DNA of 64,000 bases from positions 62,001 to 126,000 of the forward strand of contig CANFKC010000006.1 of assembly GCA_947447265.1 (NCBI GenBank), read 5' to 3'. Shown here in pieces: positions 45,601 through 54,225 of the stretch (its first letter is position 1; each line of letters begins with the position of its first letter). The notes under the pieces are model-generated. The model did not search any database, was not told where the DNA came from, and saw only the letters and a program-made list of their open reading frames with translations. The translations under genes were made by a program, and so were the position numbers. This DNA is from Chitinophagaceae bacterium (GTDB taxonomy: Bacteria; Bacteroidota; Bacteroidia; Chitinophagales; Chitinophagaceae).

Positions 45601-48600
45601 CGGCTATCAAAACACTGCCAGTGGCGGGGCTTCAACAGCTATAGGATTATTCAACGTTGCCAGCGGGCTTGGCAGCGCAGCAGTAGGGTACCAAAATACT
45701 GCCAGCGGGCTTGCTTCATCCGCATTATGTGGATTTACTTTTGCAACCGGGCGAAATTCTCTGTCCGCGGTGCAGAATGCGACTTCCAGTGGCAACTATT
45801 CTGTAGCAATGGGACGCAACGTTTCCACTAATGGTAAGCATGGCTCTTTCATTTTCGGTGATACAACCAGTGCAACAACCAATAACGATGACTACAACCA
45901 AATGATGATGCGTTTCAGCGGTGGATATAAATTGTATACCAACGCTACAGGTACGCAAGGCGCACAACTAACAAATGCTGGCCTGCTGAAATACATGAAT
46001 AATGTAAGTGGCAGCTACGATTCGCGCTCATTAACAGATAAAGGTTATGTTGATAGCGTTATAAGCGCTTCTGCTACATCTTCTATTTTTGACGATACGC
46101 TGCTTAGTAATTTGTACACTAACGGATACCTGATAACTGCAGATGGTTCTACCGGCATCAAAATGTTTGGCAACGGCATTATTACTGATACAGGCACTTA
46201 TGGAAGTGGCTCAGATTTATCCCTCGCTGGGGCAGGTACCCGTATGTTATGGTATCCTAAAAGCGCAGCCTTCCGTGCCGGAGGCGTTACGGGTACACAA
46301 TGGGACAATGCTAACATAGGGCTTTACTCCACAGCTTTTGGCTACGATACTAAAGCCAGTGGAATTGGCGCTACTGTAGTAGGTGAAAGCTGCACGGCAA
46401 CAGGATCTCATACACTTGTATCTGGTTATCTTTCTTCTGCTTCCCAGGATGGCGGTGTTGCTCTCGGAATGCAGAATACCTCTACTGGAGCAAGTGCTAC
46501 CGCAATTGGAAGGGTAAGCAGAGCTTACGGATATGTAGCTACGTCGGTCGGATATGATGCAGATGCCAGTGGCAACTACTCTGTAGCCCTGGGTAGTCAT
46601 GTTTCTACAAACGGAAAATCTGGCTCATTCGCACTCGGCGATAGTACTTCAAGCACAACTTCTAACGATGTCGTTAATCAGATGATGATGCGATTTAGCG
46701 GTGGGTATAAATTGTATACAGACGCGGCGGCAACGCAGGGTGCTCAGCTAACTAATTCCGGCGTTATGAAATACATGAATAACGTTAGCGGCAGCTATGA
46801 TACCCGTTCGCTTACGGATAAAGGCTATGTGGACAGCGTTGTTGCTCTGGCGCAGGCTGCTGCAACCTTTGACGATACACTCACTGGTAATCTTTATACT
46901 AATGGTTACTTACTTACGGCTGATGGTACTACGGGAGCGCTGATCAGTTCCAACGGACGTTTTGCACTCGGAAGTTCATCGTCTGTTTCCGGCAGCAATT
47001 CAATGGCTATGGGCTCACAGGATACAGTAACTGGTGTTAGTGCTGCTGCTTTTGGGTTACTTAACAGGAGTTCGGGGAATGAGAGTTTTACCATTGGCCA
47101 ACAAAATACTGCGAGTGGCCAATGGAGCTTTGCGGGTGGCGCAATTACCACGGCAACCGGAGCGGCTGCAATGGCATTTGGCTATAACACAAATGCGTCA
47201 GGTAATAATTCTGTTGCTATAGGTTCAGCTGTGTCTACTAACAGCAAACACGGTTCTTTTATTTTCGGCGATACCACCAGTGCCGCAACTAGCAATGATG
47301 CTTATAACCAAATGATGATGCGCTTCACAGGAGGTTATAAATTATTCAGTAATAGCGGACTTACTTCAGGGTTACAATTAACAACAACAGGTGGTTCAAA
47401 CCTGGGTACTTCTAATACTGTTTCGGGTACAAACGCCGCTGGTATCGGTGCATCAAATACTGTATCTAACACCGCAGCAATGGCAATAGGTAGTACCAAT
47501 ACGGCATCGGCAACCAATGCAGTTGCATTAGGTAATAACCTTACTGCTAGTGGTGCGTCAAGTGTTGCTATCGGTAGTTACGTTTCGACAAATGCATTGG
47601 GTGGCGCTCTAATTATGGGTGACAACAGTACCACAACCGCTACTTCTATTGATGCAGCAAACCAAATGAAAGCACGCTTTACAGGCGGCTACAAATTGTT
47701 CAGTAATAGCGCACTTACATCTGGGTTACAATTAACAACAACAGGTGGTTCAAACCTGGGTACTTCCAATACCGTGACGGGTACAAATGCAGCCGGTATC
47801 GGTACGTCAAATACCGCATCTAACACCGCAGCAATGGCAATAGGTAGCACCAATACGGCGTCGGCAACCAATGCAGTCGCATTAGGTAATAACCTTACTG
47901 CAAGTGGCACTTCAAGTGTTGCCATAGGTAGTTATGTATCGACTAACGCACTTAGTGGGTCATTAATATTGGGCGACAATAGCACTACAACTGCAACGAC
48001 TATCGATGCGGCTAACCAAATGAAAGCCCGCTTTACAGGTGGTTATAAACTCTTCAGCAACAGCGCACTTACTGCGGGTTTGCAATTAACTGCAAGTGGA
48101 GGTTCAAACCTAGGTATTTCTAATACAGTTTCAGGTACCAATGCCACAGGTATAGGCAATACCAATACAGCATCTGCAACCAATGCGGTAGCTGTAGGTA
48201 ATAATGTTACGGCAAGTGGTGCAAATAGTGTTGCGCTAGGCAGCTACGTATCTACGAACGCAAAATCTGGTTCTGTGATCATAGGAGACAGCAGTACCAC
48301 AACCGCTACAACCAGCAGTGCTACTAACCAGATGACCATGCGCTTTGCAAACGGGTATAAATTATACACTAATTCTGCTGCTTCAGTAGGCACGCAACTT
48401 GCTGCTGGCGGCAATAGCTGGAGCACTATTTCAGACCGTAACAAGAAGGAGAATTTTGCCAAAGTTAATGGTGAAGATTTCCTCACTAGCATCTCAAAGA
48501 TGCCGTTAAGCAGCTGGAACTATAAAGGACAAGATGCAAAATTATTCCGCCATTACGGACCAATGGCACAAGACTTTTTTGCCTCTTTCGGTAAGGATAG

Positions 48601-48829
48601 TTTCGGTACTTCAGGCAATGATACCACAATCAACCAGGCCGATATGGAGGGTGTAACCTTTATTGCTGTGCAGGCGCTTGAAAAAAGGACCCGGGAACTG
48701 CAAAAGGAAAATGCTGATTTGAAAAAGGAGCTGGAAAGTGCCAGAGCGGATTATGCTGCGCGCCTGGAACGCATTGAAGCCATCTTGCTGAAACAGGAAA
48801 CAAGAACGACAGTTATGCCAGTGAAATAG
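42605..48829 (+). CDS. Giant YadA-head repeat protein with C-terminal S74 chaperone domain
   Basis: A 2,074-aa protein. The signal peptide (residues 1-22, ending VHAQ) leads into a short collar (VGVGITTPDASSQLDI). Five large modules start near 42890, 43754, 44704, 46087 and 46867. Each has a FDDTLLSNLYTNGYLL opening, YadA-type head repeats (ASGNxSVAMG) and a GSFxxGDST/NQMMMRF closing. Three 118-aa units (354-bp period from 47327) follow. The C-terminus is an intramolecular chaperone/peptidase S74 domain (SDRNKK) with the Ser1943/Lys1948 dyad, then a coiled coil. A trimeric surface fibre is likely. There is no T9SS tail or YadA barrel. Confidence 0.9.
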   Translation: MKHLIGAGIVICLLTFTRIVHAQVGVGITTPDASSQLDITATGKGLLIPRMTLANRPSSPATGLLIYQTDSTAGFYYYDGTAWKMISTTTSASSAFNDTLLSNLYTNGYLLTADGSTGIKIYDNGQQVTTGVLGGGASLGASGAGVRMFWYPKNAAFRAGGVSGSNWDDGNNGNYSAAFGYNNMASGNYSFAAGEACTATAAHTVVSGYNSTATQDGAVALGNNNNATGASGTAAGRYNTASGYGSVAMGYDNTASGTVSVAMGGTATASGSFATALGNNAVASGNHSVAMGSNTSTSNKAGSFMLGDSTSGSASNDVVNQMMMRFNGGYKLFTNSGGTEGAELTNGGVLKYMNNISGSYDARSLTDKGYVDSVISLASATATFNDTLTRDLYTSGYLVTADGATGLSMGSNGLLMDTGTLGTGSSLAISGAGTRMFWYPKKAAFRAGALSGSQWDDANIGSNSVAFGWNNTASGSQSSAFGQWNTVSGNQCFGAGYQNTVSNFTAAGFGFSNNSTGSGSMALGQYNTASSTGSFASGFNNTSSGYGSVAQGYNNTASNMGAVAQGLYNTASNMGSVAMGSSNTASGLYGFAMGRQAMATGDNSVAMGYNVSTNGKQGSFIFGDTTAATLTPNDAVNQMMMRFSGGYKLYTNSTATQGAQLTNGGVLKYMNNVSGSYDTRSLTDKGYVDSVVAASATASVFDDTLLSNLYTSGYMVTADGSTGIKMYANGILVDTGVLAGGSALAPAGAGTRMMWYPKKAAFRAGGVSGVNWNDANIGNYSAAFGYDTKASGAYSFTAGEGCSNVASHSLVAGYFSSATQSGAVALGIQNTSSGASATAIGRNNTASAFGATALGNGNTASGNSALAAGNAVTSSGNYSFALGSNVSTNGKAGSFILGDSTAATTSSDTTNQMMMRFAGGYKLYSNTSLTQGFELSASGSTKVGLSNASTGNQSFAAGALDTATGNQSVALGYDNNATGAQATAIGYQCAATGAQSTTAGYQNTASGGASTAIGLFNVASGLGSAAVGYQNTASGLASSALCGFTFATGRNSLSAVQNATSSGNYSVAMGRNVSTNGKHGSFIFGDTTSATTNNDDYNQMMMRFSGGYKLYTNATGTQGAQLTNAGLLKYMNNVSGSYDSRSLTDKGYVDSVISASATSSIFDDTLLSNLYTNGYLITADGSTGIKMFGNGIITDTGTYGSGSDLSLAGAGTRMLWYPKSAAFRAGGVTGTQWDNANIGLYSTAFGYDTKASGIGATVVGESCTATGSHTLVSGYLSSASQDGGVALGMQNTSTGASATAIGRVSRAYGYVATSVGYDADASGNYSVALGSHVSTNGKSGSFALGDSTSSTTSNDVVNQMMMRFSGGYKLYTDAAATQGAQLTNSGVMKYMNNVSGSYDTRSLTDKGYVDSVVALAQAAATFDDTLTGNLYTNGYLLTADGTTGALISSNGRFALGSSSSVSGSNSMAMGSQDTVTGVSAAAFGLLNRSSGNESFTIGQQNTASGQWSFAGGAITTATGAAAMAFGYNTNASGNNSVAIGSAVSTNSKHGSFIFGDTTSAATSNDAYNQMMMRFTGGYKLFSNSGLTSGLQLTTTGGSNLGTSNTVSGTNAAGIGASNTVSNTAAMAIGSTNTASATNAVALGNNLTASGASSVAIGSYVSTNALGGALIMGDNSTTTATSIDAANQMKARFTGGYKLFSNSALTSGLQLTTTGGSNLGTSNTVTGTNAAGIGTSNTASNTAAMAIGSTNTASATNAVALGNNLTASGTSSVAIGSYVSTNALSGSLILGDNSTTTATTIDAANQMKARFTGGYKLFSNSALTAGLQLTASGGSNLGISNTVSGTNATGIGNTNTASATNAVAVGNNVTASGANSVALGSYVSTNAKSGSVIIGDSSTTTATTSSATNQMTMRFANGYKLYTNSAASVGTQLAAGGNSWSTISDRNKKENFAKVNGEDFLTSISKMPLSSWNYKGQDAKLFRHYGPMAQDFFASFGKDSFGTSGNDTTINQADMEGVTFIAVQALEKRTRELQKENADLKKELESARADYAARLERIEAILLKQETRTTVMPVK
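47327..48388 (+). repeat. 354-bp tandem repeats inside the adhesin gene
   Basis: The unit beginning ACAGGxGGxTA starts at 47327, 47681 and 48035, an exact 354-bp (118-aa) period. Units 1 and 2 are nearly identical over long stretches, which suggests recent duplication or gene conversion. Confidence 0.85.
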
Positions 48830-48880
48830 TGTACAGAAGAATGAAGTGGATTTTAATTGTCAATCTTAATCGTCATACTT

Positions 48881-51475
48881 ATGCGACTTAAAATATTTAT
48901 TGCAGGATGCTTAGTGAACCTGTTTTCTTGCGGCGGCGCACTTAGTCAGACTTTTACATCCGGGGCTTCCGGCATGAGCATACTTGCTGGCACACCTATG
49001 TTTATTGATAGCCTTGTATTGACACCATCGGCCGACGTGACCTTTACTTCCAATTCACTTACCCGCAGTACGACTGCAGTTAGTGTGAACGGTGTGAGCG
49101 GTATTTTAAACCAATTTACCTTTGCATCTCCTATAACCTTTGGTGGTACCGCAACGCTTGGCTATACCCCGTCTCAGCTCAATGGTAATTCCGCGTCAGA
49201 ATTAGTTGTAGCATACAATTCCGCTTCTGCAGGTTCTTATACACTCAATTGCACCAGCACAACTGATACGATCAACGGAAATGTCACCAGTTCTGCTCTT
49301 AGTGGTGTTAATTTGTATAATATTTCAGCTGTTAAATCCACAGTAAGTGTTGCGGCTATTGCCGGTGCCAGTAGCCTGAATGTCGGTACAACTATTTTGC
49401 TTGCTGATACTACTTCTGGTGGCACCTGGAGTAGCTATAATACAGCGGTGGCGACTGTAAATACGGCAGGGTTGGTGAGTGGTATTTCTGGTGGTGTTGA
49501 TACTATCGCTTATACCGTTTCTAATACCTGTAATTCTGCATCTGCAATTAAAGTACTAAACGTAAACGCCAGAAGCTCGTGGATAGGTGTCACAAGTATA
49601 GATTGGAGTGATAATTCCAACTGGTCCACGGGTGTCGTACCTACATCAATGGTATCAGCATCCATTCCTGCTGGTACTCCGTACAGTCCTACGGTAATTT
49701 CAGGTAGTTATGATACCAAAGATATTGATCTTGCTTCCGGTACGGTCGTTACACTGAATGCGGCTACGGGCCTGCATGTGAAGGGCAATATTACAAACAA
49801 CGGTAGTTTAGCCGGACCCGGAACATTGAGTCTTGACACCAGTGTTTTGCAGACGGTTTCAGGTATTGGCAATGTTCGTAACCTGTTGCTGAATAATGCT
49901 GCCGGGGCATCGATCGCATCCGGTGCGAGAATGATGATTGATAGCCTTGTAACAATTACCTCAGGCGCGCTTACTACGGGTGATAGTTTGGTGCTCAATT
50001 CCGATGCGTTGGTTACAGCGCGCGTTGCAGCGCTTCCTGCATCTGGTGCTGCTATCAGTGGAAATGTGAAGGTGTTGCAATATGTTCCGGGTGGGTATCG
50101 CCGATATCGTTTCTGGGCTCATCCGTTCACGGGTTATATTCCACTGAGCCAGATAGAGAATTACATTGACGTTACCGGTACAGGTGGTGCGACCAATGGT
50201 TTCACAACGACAGGCACCAATGCGCCATCTGCGTTCCGCTACAATCCCGCGGTTGGTAATTCATCACTTATATCCGATCCGGGCTGGAGGCCGTTCACGT
50301 CGGCTTATGCGGCAGGCGATACTAATAGGTTGAACCAATACCAGGGTATCCGCTTGTTCATCAGGGGGGCTAAAAATGAAGGATTGGGCTATGGCACTTA
50401 CACACCTTCGCCTGTAACAGTTGGCATGTGGGGCGCAGTAAACCAGGGTAACCAAACCGTCTATTTGTCAAAAGGCAGTAGTGCTAACCAGGATTACAAC
50501 ATGGTGGGTAATCCTTATCCTTCTCCGGTAGATATTGGTACTGTAGTTTACAATGCTAAGGTTTCCGGTAATGTGGTAGGTAGCGCATTCTACGTTTGGA
50601 ATCCTAGTTTGGGTGCAGGGGGACAGTTTCAGGCAATTTTTATTGGTACGGCATCGGCCTCGCCATATTATTTGCAGTCCTATTGTGCTTTCCAGGTGAG
50701 GGCAGCACACAATGGCGATTCACTTAATTTTACCGAGAGCAATAAAAATGCATCGTCAACAACATCACTTTTCAGGGCTCAGCCGGGATGCGTATCACTT
50801 GCAGTATACGATGCGAATTACCATCCATGGGATATGCTGCATATCAGCTTTAATGGTGAAGCCAGCAATGATGAAGATAGAATGTTCGATGCCACCAAAC
50901 CGTCGGGTGCCTATTTTAATTTCTATAGCTTATCTGGCGACAATCAAAAGTTGGCTATCGATGCGCGTCCTTACGTTGCCAATTCATCAATTCCGTTGGG
51001 TATAAGCAGCGGCTATGCGCAGGACTTTATTTTCAAGGCTGAAAATCTATCAGTTCCTGATAATGGCAAAGTATATCTGCATGACAAATTGTTGAAACAA
51101 TATGTGCTGTTGAACCAGGGCACAGAGTATAAATTCACCATTAATGAAACTGCTTCAACACAGGGTAATGACAGGTTTGAGCTGAGCATGAATCCGTCGG
51201 AAGTTTCAACAGTGCAAAATGCAAAGGGAATGAGTTTTTCCATGTATCCTAATCCAGCAGCAGAAGACTTCACAATCAATTTCGAGGCATCACGCAAGGC
51301 CAACGCTTCTTTACGCATAACTGATGTTTCGGGTGTTACTGTTTATAGTCAGGAACTAGGTGCGGTGCAATCTGGCAGTCGGAAAATACAACTTCAGCAC
51401 TTTGCGTCAGGTATTTATATGGTGGAATTGACGTCAGGCAGCGAGAAGTTTATACAGCGTTTGGTTAAAGAATAG
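48881..51475 (+). CDS. T9SS-secreted Big2-like surface protein
   Basis: An 864-aa protein with a signal peptide (residues 1-23). A Big2-type Ig-like domain (about 155-235, TTILLADTTSGGTWSSYN, then VSGISGGVDTIAY) is followed by a parallel-beta-like middle and a large beta-rich domain. It ends in a T9SS type-A sorting domain (MYPNPAAEDFTINFE to ASGIYMVELTS). An upstream in-frame start at 48857 is less likely, since 48881 begins the signal peptide. It follows the adhesin gene after 51 nt and is probably co-transcribed. The adhesin lacks its own anchor, so a partnership is conceivable. Confidence 0.87.
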   Translation: MRLKIFIAGCLVNLFSCGGALSQTFTSGASGMSILAGTPMFIDSLVLTPSADVTFTSNSLTRSTTAVSVNGVSGILNQFTFASPITFGGTATLGYTPSQLNGNSASELVVAYNSASAGSYTLNCTSTTDTINGNVTSSALSGVNLYNISAVKSTVSVAAIAGASSLNVGTTILLADTTSGGTWSSYNTAVATVNTAGLVSGISGGVDTIAYTVSNTCNSASAIKVLNVNARSSWIGVTSIDWSDNSNWSTGVVPTSMVSASIPAGTPYSPTVISGSYDTKDIDLASGTVVTLNAATGLHVKGNITNNGSLAGPGTLSLDTSVLQTVSGIGNVRNLLLNNAAGASIASGARMMIDSLVTITSGALTTGDSLVLNSDALVTARVAALPASGAAISGNVKVLQYVPGGYRRYRFWAHPFTGYIPLSQIENYIDVTGTGGATNGFTTTGTNAPSAFRYNPAVGNSSLISDPGWRPFTSAYAAGDTNRLNQYQGIRLFIRGAKNEGLGYGTYTPSPVTVGMWGAVNQGNQTVYLSKGSSANQDYNMVGNPYPSPVDIGTVVYNAKVSGNVVGSAFYVWNPSLGAGGQFQAIFIGTASASPYYLQSYCAFQVRAAHNGDSLNFTESNKNASSTTSLFRAQPGCVSLAVYDANYHPWDMLHISFNGEASNDEDRMFDATKPSGAYFNFYSLSGDNQKLAIDARPYVANSSIPLGISSGYAQDFIFKAENLSVPDNGKVYLHDKLLKQYVLLNQGTEYKFTINETASTQGNDRFELSMNPSEVSTVQNAKGMSFSMYPNPAAEDFTINFEASRKANASLRITDVSGVTVYSQELGAVQSGSRKIQLQHFASGIYMVELTSGSEKFIQRLVKE

Positions 51476-51620
51476 AAAACAGGTCTTCATGGTCGGTTCG
51501 CTTAATATTGGGTGCACAGTGTTACCCAATTTCCTTTTGACCGGAGGAATTGTCCAGGTGTATTTCTTTTTGGATATTGCCGTATAATTGTTCATCTTTA
51601 TGGAATTAAATATCCCAATT

Positions 51621-53306
51621 ATGACTACACCTTATTTGCGCTGCTGCGGATTGCTGATTCTTATACTTTGTGCCTATCATAGTACCCATGCACAAACCAT
51701 TACCACCATGGCTGGTTCTTCAACGAGTGGTTTTAGCGGAGATGGTGGTGCTGCCACTGCAGCCACTATTTATAATCCATGGGGTGTGGCGCTTGATGCT
51801 GCCGGTAACCTTTATATTGGTGATGGTACCAATAACCGTATACGGAGGGTAAGCGCAGCCGGAATAATTACTACTTATGCAGGTACTGGTGCAGCTGCAT
51901 ATGGTGGCGATGGCGGGCCAGCTACTGCGGCACAACTGAAGAATCCAAGCGGGGTTGCTCTTGATACAATGGGTAATTTGTACATTTCTGACGCTAATAA
52001 TCATCGCATCAGGAAAATAACTCCATCAGGCATCATCTCCACCTTTGCCGGTACAGGAAGCGCTGGTTTCAGTGGAGACGGTGGACCTGCCACAGCTGCG
52101 CAGATTGTCTTCTCCGATGGTATTGCGGCTGATCGCTATGGCAATGTGTATATCCCAGACCCGTCTAATCACAGGATTCGTAGGATTGATGCCAGTGGTC
52201 TCATCAGCACATTTGCAGGTAATGGCTCCATAGGTAGCACCGGTGATGGTGGGGCGGCCACCGCTGCTACTATCAACTATCCTTCGGATATTGAAGTTGA
52301 TAATGCCGGCATCGTTTATTTTACGGATTACCAGGAGAATATTGTAAGGAAAATAAATACGGCTGGTGTCATATCTAAAATAGCAGGGGTTGGTACACCT
52401 GCTTTCAGTGGCGATGGTGGCCCGGCTACAGCTGCCGAATTGAGTCATCCAATAGGTATTGATGTTGATAATTGCGGTAATATATATATCGGCGATGCCC
52501 TCAATGGCAGAGTTCGTAAAATTGATGCATCGGGTAACATCTCCACAATTGCAGGAAATGGCTCTTTGACTTTTGGTGGTGACGGTGGCCCCGCTACCGC
52601 AGCAAGTATTAACGAGCCTCATGCTATTTGTCATGATGGCAATAATAATTTATACATTGCCGACAGGTTGAACAGCAGGGTAAGAAAGATCACCTATCCT
52701 GTAAACAGCATTCCTCGTTTCTTTTACGGCAGCCCTGATTCTTTTTCGGTTTGCATCAACGGAGCAGCGGTGCACCTTGATTCACTTCTGGCCGTGACGG
52801 ATTCTAACGCTGGTCAAATAGAAACGCTGTCAATTTATTCCAACGCATCGCATGGAATGCTTTCTGGTTTCAGTACTTCTTTTCCAAGTACTGGAGGTTT
52901 CACGTTGCCATCAGGCTTAACTTATACGCCAACAGCGGGTTATTCAGGTAACGACACGTTCCGTATTTCCCTTTCCGATTGTTTGGCCACCACAATTAAA
53001 ACAGTTTATGTAAAGGTTAAAACTTTGGCTGCATGCAAGGCTACCGTTGCCAGTCAGCATATTTCTAACGATGGCTTATTCGTTTTTCCCAATCCGAATC
53101 ATGGGTCTTTCGGAATCAGTTTGACAATGAGCGGGAATGAAGAAGGCCTGCTTACCATTTCTAATGTTCTGGGGGAAAAGGTAAAGCAACTTAGTGTCAA
53201 GACGAATCAGCTGACTGAAATTCAGTTGAATGTTCCAACGGGTTTGTATTTTATATCAGCGGTTACCAACGATGCCAGATTCATGACCAACATCATAGTG
53301 GAATAA
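51621..53306 (+). CDS. NHL-repeat T9SS-secreted protein (paralogue 1)
   Basis: A 561-aa protein with a signal peptide (residues 1-25). About six NHL beta-propeller repeats each run GNLYIxDxxNxRIRKI...GIISTFAG.G..GFSGDGGPATAA. A cadherin-like insert domain (about 375-470) and a T9SS type-A tail (FPNPNHGSFGISL to TGLYFISAV) follow. Starts at 51588 and 51600 are in frame, but 51621 gives the cleanest signal peptide. It is a close relative of the gene at 57688 and lies on the other side of a four-gene minus-strand operon. Confidence 0.88.
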   Translation: MTTPYLRCCGLLILILCAYHSTHAQTITTMAGSSTSGFSGDGGAATAATIYNPWGVALDAAGNLYIGDGTNNRIRRVSAAGIITTYAGTGAAAYGGDGGPATAAQLKNPSGVALDTMGNLYISDANNHRIRKITPSGIISTFAGTGSAGFSGDGGPATAAQIVFSDGIAADRYGNVYIPDPSNHRIRRIDASGLISTFAGNGSIGSTGDGGAATAATINYPSDIEVDNAGIVYFTDYQENIVRKINTAGVISKIAGVGTPAFSGDGGPATAAELSHPIGIDVDNCGNIYIGDALNGRVRKIDASGNISTIAGNGSLTFGGDGGPATAASINEPHAICHDGNNNLYIADRLNSRVRKITYPVNSIPRFFYGSPDSFSVCINGAAVHLDSLLAVTDSNAGQIETLSIYSNASHGMLSGFSTSFPSTGGFTLPSGLTYTPTAGYSGNDTFRISLSDCLATTIKTVYVKVKTLAACKATVASQHISNDGLFVFPNPNHGSFGISLTMSGNEEGLLTISNVLGEKVKQLSVKTNQLTEIQLNVPTGLYFISAVTNDARFMTNIIVE

Positions 53307-53348
53307 TTTCGCAGAGTGTTAACACGACGACTCTGCCCTTGTATGATA

Positions 53349-54224
53349 TTATGGTTTTTGCGAACCGGTTTCAGACGAGGTAGACTTTCTTTCGGCAAGT
53401 AAATAGTAGCTTCCGTCGGCAATAATGTCGACTTTAATATTCTCCACGGTGATTGGGGTGTTGTCGTCTGCTTCTTCAATATTGGAAGTACGCATTTCGC
53501 TGCCGTTAATAAATATAACCATGCCCGATCCCATGCACTCTGCGTGATTGCCATTCGTAATGAGTAGGGCAGTGTCTTCTCCGAGGCCAATTCCCAGGCA
53601 TGTTGGGTGTAAGGCAACAGCATGCGCAAGCCGTGCAAAGCGCCCTCGCTTAATAAAGTGTGTGTCTACAATAACGTTACTGATGAGGTTGAAACCGGTT
53701 GCTATTTTTATATCTTTTTTAAAAATGGCTTCCCGTATCGGGCCTCCCGTTATAATGGTTTCTGGGATGCACATTGCCCCGGCACTTGTGCCACCGACTA
53801 CGAAATGTTTATCGGCATGGTATTTTGTTTTGATTGCAGTTAAGAGATCCGTTCCGGCCAAAAGGGCTATGAGTTTTTCCTGGTCGCCGCCAGTAAAGAA
53901 TACTGCATGTGCCCCTTTAACGCGCTGTATGGAAACCGGGTCATTAGCATCCTGTACATTGGCAACGTTTATTATGCCTACGTGGGTAAAGCCGGCTTGT
54001 TGGTAAGCATTGATGTACCATGCTTCCATCTCGTCTGGTATAGAAGATGCAGCGGCAATTATTTCAATTATGTGGTGTTCGCGAGGCACGCGGTCAATGA
54101 GCTCGCCCAATATTTCAAAATGTGAAGTTGATTTGTTTTTCTTTTGAATAGTAAGGTTTTCACCAGCTATTTCACCCTTATCTTCATGCCCGCCAATAAG
54201 CAGCAGGCTTCCTTTTGGTTGCAT
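53349..54224 (-). CDS. Cyanophycinase-like S51 peptidase
   Basis: A 291-aa intracellular protein of peptidase family S51. The nucleophile elbow is GGTSAGAM with S147. H189 (in DTHFIKRGR) and E216 (in GIGLGEDTALL) complete a likely triad, matching cyanophycinases that cut beta-Asp-Arg dipeptides from cyanophycin. There is no signal peptide. It is the last gene of a minus-strand operon, 1 nt after the aminotransferase. No cyanophycin synthetase is in the window, so the true substrate may be another isopeptide or a pathway product. Confidence 0.9.
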   Translation of the reverse strand: MQPKGSLLLIGGHEDKGEIAGENLTIQKKNKSTSHFEILGELIDRVPREHHIIEIIAAASSIPDEMEAWYINAYQQAGFTHVGIINVANVQDANDPVSIQRVKGAHAVFFTGGDQEKLIALLAGTDLLTAIKTKYHADKHFVVGGTSAGAMCIPETIITGGPIREAIFKKDIKIATGFNLISNVIVDTHFIKRGRFARLAHAVALHPTCLGIGLGEDTALLITNGNHAECMGSGMVIFINGSEMRTSNIEEADDNTPITVENIKVDIIADGSYYLLAERKSTSSETGSQKP

Positions 54225-54225
54225 A

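Noticed and set aside
42928-48492. Many antisense frames inside the adhesin gene
   Set aside because: They mirror the Gly/Ser/Ala/Thr-rich repeats of the plus strand, giving low-complexity Pro/Ala/Val translations. The sense frame has clear domains.
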